Part shown: positions 15,885 to 21,556 of the stretch, one piece after another
Layout of the letters: every line of letters starts with the position of its first letter
How positions within the stretch are numbered: the stretch's first letter is position 1
NCBI GenBank assembly: GCA_014381035.1
Contig: JACMIS010000090.1
Coordinates: 1-25,105 of the forward strand
Reading direction: 5' to 3'
Source: Armatimonadota bacterium
Lineage (GTDB): Bacteria > Armatimonadota > Armatimonadia > Armatimonadales > Armatimonadaceae
Length of the DNA stretch: 25,105 bases
Notes under the pieces: model-generated
What the model was told of the DNA's origin: nothing
The model's input: the letters and a program-made list of their open reading frames with translations, nothing else
Databases searched by the model: none
Program-made: the position numbers and the translations under genes

Positions 15885-17217
15885 AACAGGCTAATCCTAT
15901 CAGAAAGAGAGCACCTGCGCCCACCGTCCAGAGCATTGCCCTCCCCGCCGTACCCAGGAAACTACCCGCTTGCCGGGTTACTGCGACGACAGGAGCGACC
16001 GCGACATCTTCATCGGCAAGGAGCGGAACACTACCGCGATCCACCCCATCTACACGGGCGACGAGTCTCCCGATTTCCTGCCCCCGCCCTATCGGAGCCG
16101 TCAAACCGGCGATGGGTTCCGCAATCGTCTGCACGACGGGGGAGGACTGGGTTGCGTCGGTAAACGTAACGAGGTCGGTCGCGGCGATAGTCCGAACCGT
16201 TGGCTGTGCGCCGTTTATCACCGCGACCTCCGGAGCCGAGGCACCCGCTTTCAACGCAACAATCGTCGGGAAGCGGCGAAACGCCCAGCCCAGAACGGTC
16301 GCCGTCTCGCCGGACGCGTTATCTGCCGCGCCGAGCACAACCCCGATGAGTTGTCGTCCGTTACGCGTCGCGGAGCCCACAAAGCAGTGTCGTGCGGCAC
16401 GCGTATAACCGGTTTTCACTCCGTCCGCCCCGGGGAACGTTTCGTAAAACTTTTTCGCTTTCGAAGCGACAACCTTGTCCAGAGATTTAGTGCGAGCGAT
16501 AACGCGCTTGCGAATCTTCACCGCGTCGCGGAACCGCTCGTTCGCCAGGGCTTCACGGGTAATAAACGCCAGATCGTGCGCGGTAGTGTAGTGTCCCTTG
16601 TCCGGCAAACCGTTCGGGTTGGTGAAATGGGTGTTCGTCGCGCCTGCCTCCGCCGCTCGCTGATTCATCAGATCCGCGAATTTCGGCACCGACCCGCTGA
16701 TATGCTCCGCAATGACTACCGACCCATCGTTCGCGCTACGCAACATCGTCCCGTATAGAAGGTCACGACTCGTGAACTTTTCCCAGGGCTGGATGTGGAG
16801 CGAACTCGCCTCAATGTCGCGGATTTTCGGATTCAGGCACGTGATCACATCGGTAGGTTCGGTCCGCTCGGCGAGCAGAAGTCCGGTCATGATCTTGGTA
16901 GTCGACGCCGGATACAGTTTCTGATCGGCGTTCTTTGTCCACAAGATCTCTCCGGTCAATGCGTCCATGATGGCGACCGATTTGCTGGAAACCACCGGGA
17001 CTCGCGCAAGGTTCGCGGGATCGTAAAATCCCGAAATGCGGACGGTGTTGACCAGTTTTTGCGCTTTGTCGAGGGGGAGTTTAGTCGGGTCACCGAACTT
17101 GCTTGCCGGAGAAACGGACGCGACCCGAACTCGCGCACGGGGAGACTTGGCTTCCGCCCGGTAAACGGGTAAGGCAAAAAGGGTAAAAATCAGCGTAAAA
17201 AGTGGTTGATATTTCAT
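15727..17217 (-). CDS. Serine-type D-Ala-D-Ala carboxypeptidase, S11 family (DacA/DacF-like)
   Basis: A low-molecular-weight penicillin-binding protein that removes the terminal D-Ala of peptidoglycan stem peptides in the periplasm. A signal peptide is visible (MKYQPLFTLIFTLFALPVYRAEA). The three active-site motifs are Ser105-Thr-Thr-Lys108 (PASTTK), Ser161-Ala-Asn163 (LRSANDG) and Lys268-Thr-Gly270 (DGVKTGYT). After the catalytic domain comes a C-terminal beta-type domain and a membrane helix (AMLWTVGAGALFLIGLACYG). The last 50 or so residues are Arg/Asn/Gly-rich and out of frame with rluB, which begins inside this gene. Such an overlap is unusual; the tail may be read-through after an ancestral indel, since TGA and TAG occur in another frame within the helix region. 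The start overlaps the scpB stop as ATGA. Confidence 0.88.
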   Translation of the reverse strand: MKYQPLFTLIFTLFALPVYRAEAKSPRARVRVASVSPASKFGDPTKLPLDKAQKLVNTVRISGFYDPANLARVPVVSSKSVAIMDALTGEILWTKNADQKLYPASTTKIMTGLLLAERTEPTDVITCLNPKIRDIEASSLHIQPWEKFTSRDLLYGTMLRSANDGSVVIAEHISGSVPKFADLMNQRAAEAGATNTHFTNPNGLPDKGHYTTAHDLAFITREALANERFRDAVKIRKRVIARTKSLDKVVASKAKKFYETFPGADGVKTGYTRAARHCFVGSATRNGRQLIGVVLGAADNASGETATVLGWAFRRFPTIVALKAGASAPEVAVINGAQPTVRTIAATDLVTFTDATQSSPVVQTIAEPIAGLTAPIGRGQEIGRLVARVDGVDRGSVPLLADEDVAVAPVVAVTRQAGSFLGTAGRAMLWTVGAGALFLIGLACYGTATTKSARRRRNHLAPQGRGVDFGRPRQSERRDNNGSGLKRGPGDRRDHR

Positions 17218-17807
17218 GTCGGCGACCCAGCTTCTTCCATCCCGGCGGCGACCAGTGCGGTGTGCGCGGCTTCCTGATCAGCCGCTTGCGCTTCCTCATC
17301 GTCTTCCATTACGGGCAATTCCGTTAGCGAGGAAAGTCCGAAGTAATGCAGAAACTGCGGCGTTGTCGCATATAAAAGAGGGCGACCGGGGGTCTGCTTG
17401 CGCCCCGCCTCAGCGATAAGTTCTCGTTCCATGAGAGTTTTCAATACTCCATCCGAACCGACACCGCGCACCGCTTCGATTTCCGCCTGTGTGCAGGGCT
17501 GGCGATACGCGATAATCGTTGCCGTTTCCAGTGCCGGCTTCGACAACCGGTTGGCGTGTGGTGCGAGTAGTTTTCCTATATACGCGGCGTATTCCGACCG
17601 TGTTGCCAGCTGAAAGCCGTTCGCGATCTCTACGAGTTGCAGGGCGGACCCGGCTTGACTGTACCGGTCGCCCAGACCGCGCAAAGCGATAGTGACGGTC
17701 TCTATATCGGTGTCGGTCGCTTTGACCAGTTCCTTGACGGTGAGCGGGTCCCCGGAGGCGAAAAGCAATGCCTCAATGATGCGGGCGGTTTCATCCGTGG
17801 TCAGCAT
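17214..17807 (-). CDS. scpB: Segregation and condensation protein B
   Basis: The 197-residue protein is the ScpB subunit of the SMC-ScpAB condensin complex, which organises and segregates the chromosome. It has the paired winged-helix layout: an N-terminal domain (ARIIEALLFASGDPLTVKELVK; LQLVEIANGFQLATRSEY) and a second one carrying the family hallmark LSKPALETATIIAYRQPCTQ with EIEAVRGVGSDGVLKTLMER and GRPLLYATTPQFLHYFGL. A short acidic tail follows. It overlaps the end of scpA by 17 nt and its stop overlaps the carboxypeptidase start. The smc gene itself is not in the window. Confidence 0.94.
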   Translation of the reverse strand: MLTTDETARIIEALLFASGDPLTVKELVKATDTDIETVTIALRGLGDRYSQAGSALQLVEIANGFQLATRSEYAAYIGKLLAPHANRLSKPALETATIIAYRQPCTQAEIEAVRGVGSDGVLKTLMERELIAEAGRKQTPGRPLLYATTPQFLHYFGLSSLTELPVMEDDEEAQAADQEAAHTALVAAGMEEAGSPT

Positions 17808-18681
17808 CGTCGCTCACTGTTCCTGCAATGTCTGTGCCATCCGTCTCCTGCTCTGCAACGTGGTGAATCCGGATCTCGCCGCAAAATTGGTCCTGAAATG
17901 CTTGCACACTGCCGCCTTTTAGCAGTTCGAGCAGTGCGAGAAAAAGGAGCACGATGTCAAGAAGAGCAAAAGGCGCGGTGGGAAGCAGGGATTCGAGCGT
18001 GACTCCGTCTGCGCCCGCCCGCTCGGCGGCAGTCAGGAGTTCGCGCATTTTCATCCGAAGTGTTATTTTCTGGCGGCGCACGCTGGTGATTTGTCGCTCG
18101 CCCGCACCGACTTCACCAAGCATCCGTTCCAGCGTGCGAAGGAGTGCTTCGGCGGAAAGTTCTCCGAACTTCGGCGGAACGCGGTATTCGCCGGACAGTT
18201 CGACGCGATTTCGAAAATATAGTTTTCTCGTTTCCCCCTCGCAGTCGCGCAGTGTTTCGGAGAGTGCTTGAAACCGGGAGTAGTCGAGCAATTGTCGCAC
18301 CAGAGCGGCGCGGGGGTCGTCGGGGGGCGCGGTCTCCGGCGGTTCCGGTTTCGGCGGCGCGGGCAGAAGCAGGCGCGATTTTATTTCCAGAAGCGTCGCC
18401 GCCATGACAATAAACTCGCCAGCGATAGACTGATCGAACTCCTCCATTGCGTTTAGATACTGGATGTATTGATCGCACAGAACCGCGATGGGCAGGTCGA
18501 AAATATCCATCCTACCCTGTCGAACCAGGTGGAGGAGCAGGTCGAGCGGTCCCTCGAATCTGCCGATATGAAGTTGAGGCGGAAAAATCGGCATGGATGG
18601 GGGCATCAATACCGGGGAGGATAAGTCGCCGTAGGAAACGTTTTCAGGCTTGTGGGGGTTAGTGGTGAAAGTTGGGGTCAC
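17791..18681 (-). CDS. scpA: Segregation and condensation protein A (kleisin)
   Basis: ScpA is the kleisin that links the SMC heads and binds ScpB. The 296-residue product contains the family N-terminal helix region (IGRFEGPLDLLLHLVRQGRM, 40-59, followed by DIFDLPIAVLCDQYIQYL), a central linker with a Pro-rich insert (LLLPAPPKPEPPETAPPDDP), and the C-terminal winged helix that contacts the SMC head (FALLDIVLLFLALLELLKGG). The GTG start at 18681 lies about 15 nt from the predicted transcription start and lacks a clear Shine-Dalgarno; ATGs at 18606 and 18594 would give a more usual N-terminus, so the first 25-29 residues are uncertain. It is first in the seven-gene operon. Confidence 0.93.
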   Translation of the reverse strand: MTPTFTTNPHKPENVSYGDLSSPVLMPPSMPIFPPQLHIGRFEGPLDLLLHLVRQGRMDIFDLPIAVLCDQYIQYLNAMEEFDQSIAGEFIVMAATLLEIKSRLLLPAPPKPEPPETAPPDDPRAALVRQLLDYSRFQALSETLRDCEGETRKLYFRNRVELSGEYRVPPKFGELSAEALLRTLERMLGEVGAGERQITSVRRQKITLRMKMRELLTAAERAGADGVTLESLLPTAPFALLDIVLLFLALLELLKGGSVQAFQDQFCGEIRIHHVAEQETDGTDIAGTVSDDADHG

Positions 18682-18702
18682 GACGAAAAACGGCTTGCGG
18701 GA

Positions 18703-18731
18703 ATTGTAGCACGTCCGACACCGCGTAGCAA
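18703..18731 (-). promoter_or_regulatory. Promoter of the scpA-holB operon
   Basis: Read on the minus strand: TTGCTA (18731-18726), a 17-bp spacer and TACAAT (18708-18703), the latter preceded by TGC as in extended -10 promoters. Transcription should start near 18696, about 15 nt before the scpA GTG. It is the only clear promoter seen for the seven genes that follow; internal promoters cannot be excluded. Confidence 0.6.
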
Positions 18732-18810
18732 TGCGATCTATTCCGGCGATACTCTGCGGCTACTCCTGAAAATTTATTTTTCTTAATGTTGTCTTAACAT
18801 TGTTTTCCTC

Positions 18811-18839
18811 TTGACAGAGTAGTAAACGCCGTTTATAAT
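18811..18839 (+). promoter_or_regulatory. Perfect consensus sigma-70 promoter
   Basis: TTGACA at 18811-18816 and TATAAT at 18834-18839 are separated by exactly 17 bp. An AT-rich stretch upstream (18766-18810) resembles an UP element and contains an inverted repeat, AATGTT (18785-18790) and AACATT (18796-18801), that could be an operator. Transcription should start near 18846, almost 350 nt before the next plausible start codon. Full-consensus promoters with AT-rich upstream DNA usually serve stable RNAs or very strong or tightly repressed genes. Confidence 0.75.
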
Positions 18840-18845
18840 GGGCGA

Positions 18846-19193
18846 AATCTAAACGCTACCTCCTTGCTTTCCATTGTACATCTGGTTGTAGCGTGAACTT
18901 CCATAGTTCTGTATAGTGCGTTTTCCCGCGCTATCCTGGATTCCCCGATACACGGGCAACAGCTCCGACACCGCCGTCGTTTTTCTTAAAGCATAGGTAG
19001 CCGCCACTTCGGGTGACGGCGAGCAGATTCCGGGTCTGCCTATAAGCGGTTTCGTTCTTTATCGGGTCGCACTCATTGTTGAAGCGTCCGGGTGTGAGTA
19101 GTTGTTGTTGCTTTGTGTCCGAACCAAAAATGCTATCGCTATTGGGACGGTTCACTTTCTATTTTTGCGTTCATTAGGAAAATATACATCAGC
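18846..19193 (+). ncRNA. Structured leader or separate non-coding RNA upstream of the ANTAR gene
   Basis: No plausible protein gene lies here on either strand. The RNA made from the consensus promoter can fold: bases 18855-18870 (GCTACCT, then TGCTTT) pair with 18988-19001 (AAAGCA, then AGGTAGC), closing a domain of about 145 nt by 13 pairs around a small internal loop. Inside is a stem of 8 pairs with a six-base loop (18913-18934, ATAGTGCG/CGCGCTAT) and two short hairpins. A competing 7-bp helix (ACGCTAC 18853-18859 with GTAGCGT 18888-18894) uses the same 5' bases, so two states are possible. Two smaller hairpins follow (near 19006 and at 19023-19039). A 6S-like RNA or an attenuator leader for the ANTAR gene are both possible; I recognise no known RNA family motif. 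Confidence 0.5.
18944..18987 (+). promoter_or_regulatory. Two tandem hairpins plus U-tract, candidate ANTAR target and attenuator
   Basis: Hairpin 1 is CCCG (18944-18947), loop ATACA, CGGG (18953-18956). A 9-nt linker follows, then hairpin 2: CGAC (18966-18969), a six-base loop ACCGCC, GTCG (18976-18979), then TTTTTCTT. Known ANTAR binding sites consist of two hairpins with hexaloops bearing A at position 1 and G at position 4, the second overlapping a terminator. Hairpin 2 meets this rule (A18970, G18973) and has a U-tract; hairpin 1 has a five-base loop and does not. The stems are only 4 bp. Its position in the leader of an ANTAR gene is the main reason to take it seriously. Confidence 0.4.
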
Positions 19194-19778
19194 GTGCGAC
19201 ATGCCAATGTGTTGATTGTTGACGACGATCCGGTTGCCCGTCTTGATTTGCGGACCATGTTGACGGAAATCGGTCATTCCGTCATCGGCGAAGCGGACAA
19301 TGGAGGGCAGGCGTTATCCCTTGCACGTTCCTTGAAACCGGATGCCGTCTTGATGGACATCGTTCTGGGGTCGCCCTTGTCGGGTCTGGACGTGGCACGT
19401 ACGGTTACGACGGAGAGGATTGCCCCCGTGATCCTATTTTCGGGGAATGCAACCGCAGATGCAATCGCTGTTCTGGATGCGAGTGGTGCCATGGGTTTTC
19501 TTTCCAAGCCATTACGCATCTCGGATCTCGCACCAACTATCGCTATCACAGTCGCACGCTTTAAAGAACTGGTCACACTCGAAACCGAAATCAAATCGCT
19601 GAACGAACGGATGGAGGCACGCAAACTCGTCGGTCGTGCCAAGGCGATCCTGATGGAGAAACACGGGCTCACAGAACGCGAGGCGTTTTACCGCATACAA
19701 ACGCAAAGCACGGCACTGAATAAGCCATCGCACGAAATCGCCCGTGCTATCATCACCGCCAGCGAACTCGCCGGATAA
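19194..19778 (+). CDS. ANTAR-domain response regulator (RNA-binding transcription antiterminator)
   Basis: The 194-residue protein has a canonical receiver (1-120: acidic pocket Asp10-Asp12 in LIVDDDP, phosphoacceptor Asp55 in AVLMDIVLG, Ser83, Lys105 in FLSKP), a short coiled coil (LVTLETEIKSLNERM) and an ANTAR domain (about 140-194: KLVGRAKAILMEKHGLTERE, AFYRIQTQS). On phosphorylation such proteins dimerise through the coiled coil and bind paired hairpins in nascent RNA, preventing termination. The GTG at 19194 is chosen because the receiver starts at once; AGGA lies about 14 nt upstream, and an upstream in-frame TTG at 19113 would add 27 unlikely residues. It is preceded by a long structured leader. 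No cognate histidine kinase of the HisKA_2/HWE type lies next to it. Confidence 0.9.
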   Translation: MRHANVLIVDDDPVARLDLRTMLTEIGHSVIGEADNGGQALSLARSLKPDAVLMDIVLGSPLSGLDVARTVTTERIAPVILFSGNATADAIAVLDASGAMGFLSKPLRISDLAPTIAITVARFKELVTLETEIKSLNERMEARKLVGRAKAILMEKHGLTEREAFYRIQTQSTALNKPSHEIARAIITASELAG

Positions 19779-19802
19779 CTCAGTTGATAGATGTATATTT
19801 TT

Positions 19803-19819
19803 GGGGAACATATTTTCCC
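19803..19819 (+). terminator. Weak hairpin after the ANTAR gene
   Basis: GGGGAA (19803-19808) pairs with TTTCCC (19814-19819) around a five-base loop, with one G-U pair, 24 nt after the ANTAR stop. It could be a weak terminator, but no U-tract follows. The rest of the 280-bp gap to the porin contains a CATAAT box (19898-19903) without a convincing -35, and a CCCT/AGGG hairpin (19950-19961); I see no gene in it. Confidence 0.35.
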
Positions 19820-20060
19820 TTAGACAGCGTTAGTTGCAAATAACCTAATTAAAGAAAGTTGTAACCTGTCCTTTAGTTCTCTTTTCTAACCTGCAGGCAT
19901 AATGATTCCCCGTGCCAGGAAAGATTGTTTACCACCACGCCTCGTTCGACCCTTCGGAGGGAGCGGAGCAACAGGGTAACCGTTCTTGAATAGGTGCAAA
20001 CGAATCACAATGCTCGACCAATCCCAAACTCTGAAATCTCTGGAGGCTTTCGTAAACCCT

Positions 20061-21287
20061 ATGCGCCAATCTCGCGCCCTGTTGTCCGCCATCGCGCTGG
20101 CATCGCTCACTCTCTTTGCCGGTACCGCGGCTCTCGCCCAGGACACCGCCAAGCCGACCTCGGAAGGCACGCCCGACGCCGTTGCGGCGGTCTCCTCGCC
20201 CGCCCCGGGGGTGGTCGTCACCGGGCTCATCGAGGCGAACTACACGCTCAACTTCAACGAGCCGTTCACCCGCCAGAACACGCTGTACTATTTCAACCGG
20301 CGCGAGGGGCAGTTCTCCCTGAACCTCGCCGAGGTCCAGATCGCCAAAGCCGCTACCCCGGACAGCCGGACCGGGTTCGTGATCAAACTCATCGACGGCG
20401 AGGTCAAGCGCTTCAACTTCATCGGACCCGACGCCGACACCGGCAACCTGCTCGAGGCGTACGGCACCATGCTCATCCCTGTCGGCACCCGCGACCTCAA
20501 GTTCGACGCCGGGCAGTTCGAGACGCACGTCGGCTACGAGACCGTGGAGATCGGGACCAACAATTTCTTCTCGCACAACTACCTGTTCGGCATCCCGAGC
20601 CCGTTCTACAACGCCGGGGTGCGTGCCTCCTACCCGGTCTCGTCCCGCCTGACGGTCAACGGCTACATCTATAACCGCTACAACGGGCGCACCGACGACG
20701 GCAACCGCGACCTCGCGCCGGGCTTCCAGATCGCATACCTGCCCTCGGCGACGTCGTCGCTCGTGCTCAACGGGTTGGGTTCGCGCGAAAACCTGCGCGA
20801 TATCGGCGTGTTCGAGGAGAATGAAGAAGCACCGCTGCCGCTGACGGTGCCGCGCCAGCAGAGCGTGCTGGACCTGATCTACACGAACCAGATCAACCCG
20901 ACCACGAAGTTTGTGTTCGAAGGGCTGTACCGATTCGGCAAGGACGACGCCGACCGCACCTACAGCTTCGCCGGTGCCGCGGTGTACGGCATCTTCGGAC
21001 CGGTCGGGATCCGCGCCGAGTACATGGCGGACACGAAGGGGACGTTCATCCTGGGCGGCTCATCCATCGGGGCGGGGATTATCAACCCGGATAACGCCGA
21101 CGACAAGTCCAGCCTCGGTAGCGTGACTCTCTCCTACGAGCCGAAGGTCGCGATCTTCCCGAATACGCGGACCCTGATCGAAGTGCGCCATGACTTCGCG
21201 AGCGAGAAGTTCTTCGCGAAGGAGACTGTGGGCGAGACGAGCAAGAACCAGACGACATTCACCATCGGACAAATTTACTCGTTTTAG
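20061..21287 (+). CDS. Outer-membrane beta-barrel porin, BBP2-like family
   Basis: The mature protein is rich in alternating amphipathic beta strands typical of porins (VVVTGLIEANYTLNFNEPFT; AYGTMLIPVGTRDLKFDAGQ; LTVNGYIYNRYNG) and carries the BBP2-type stretch HVGYETVEIGTNNFFSHNYL followed by FGIPSPFYNAGVRASYPVS. It ends in an aromatic residue (IGQIYSF), the usual C-terminal signal for outer-membrane assembly. Starting at ATG 20061 gives a clean signal peptide (MRQSRALLSAIALASLTLFA, cleavage after TAALA) and 408 residues; GGAGG lies 14 nt upstream, rather far. ATG 20010 or TTG 19986 would add 17-25 residues before the signal. Codon use differs sharply from neighbours: from about 20140 nearly all third positions are G or C. 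It should admit small solutes; specificity unknown. Confidence 0.85.
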   Translation: MRQSRALLSAIALASLTLFAGTAALAQDTAKPTSEGTPDAVAAVSSPAPGVVVTGLIEANYTLNFNEPFTRQNTLYYFNRREGQFSLNLAEVQIAKAATPDSRTGFVIKLIDGEVKRFNFIGPDADTGNLLEAYGTMLIPVGTRDLKFDAGQFETHVGYETVEIGTNNFFSHNYLFGIPSPFYNAGVRASYPVSSRLTVNGYIYNRYNGRTDDGNRDLAPGFQIAYLPSATSSLVLNGLGSRENLRDIGVFEENEEAPLPLTVPRQQSVLDLIYTNQINPTTKFVFEGLYRFGKDDADRTYSFAGAAVYGIFGPVGIRAEYMADTKGTFILGGSSIGAGIINPDNADDKSSLGSVTLSYEPKVAIFPNTRTLIEVRHDFASEKFFAKETVGETSKNQTTFTIGQIYSF

Positions 21288-21410
21288 CATCGAATGCCTT
21301 TAACAAATTATATCTAGGATTTATTAGCACCTACGCAACAAAATTTGCGCGTTAAGTGTCTGATAATGGGGTTCAGCATCCAACAAGGAGCAGAAAGAAG
21401 GTGAAAAATC

Positions 21411-21479
21411 ATGGCAAAGACCAAGAAAAAAGACAAGAAGGATAAGAAAGACAAAAAGAAAGGCGGCAAGAAGAAATAG
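21411..21479 (+). CDS. 22-residue lysine-rich microprotein
   Basis: An ATG at 21411, with AGAAGG about 8 nt upstream, opens 22 codons ending at TAG 21477-21479. The product starts MAKTKKKDKKDKK and ends KKGGKKK: 14 of 22 residues are Lys, with three Asp in a K-K-D period. Both Lys codons (aaa, aag) and both Asp codons (gac, gat) are used, so it is not a simple nucleotide repeat. A strong intrinsic terminator starts 9 nt after the stop, which makes this a complete stand-alone unit between the porin and the kinase. It could bind nucleic acid, ribosomes or polyanionic membranes or polyphosphate; nothing in the sequence decides. A GATAAT box at 21362-21367 might be its -10. Confidence 0.65.
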   Translation: MAKTKKKDKKDKKDKKKGGKKK

Positions 21480-21487
21480 CCGCATGT

Positions 21488-21531
21488 GAGCAACCGGGGA
21501 AGCACATAGCTTCCCCGGTTGCTCCTTTGTT
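21488..21531 (+). terminator. Strong intrinsic terminator
   Basis: A perfect 16-bp GC-rich stem, GAGCAACCGGGGAAGC (21488-21503) with its complement at 21509-21524, closes a five-base loop (ACATA) and is followed by CTTTGTT. It lies directly after the lysine-rich microprotein gene and 26 nt before the histidine kinase ATG, so it separates the two transcription units. Confidence 0.85.
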
Positions 21532-21556
21532 ACGATTCCGGGCTACAATAATTAAT

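Noticed and set aside
18846..19193. tmRNA, SRP RNA, RNase P RNA or T-box leader
   Set aside because: No tag reading frame, no SRP domain IV motif, no RNase P core motif and no T-box sequence could be found by eye.
19986..20674. 226-codon frame overlapping the porin start
   Set aside because: Arg/His/Pro-rich translation of GC-rich DNA in the wrong register; the porin frame has a signal peptide and barrel strands.
21314..21505. Minus-strand frame with a run of Leu/Phe/Ser opposite the lysine-rich gene
   Set aside because: It is the antisense of Lys codons (TTT/CTT), which mimics a membrane segment; it crosses the terminator and has no start signal.
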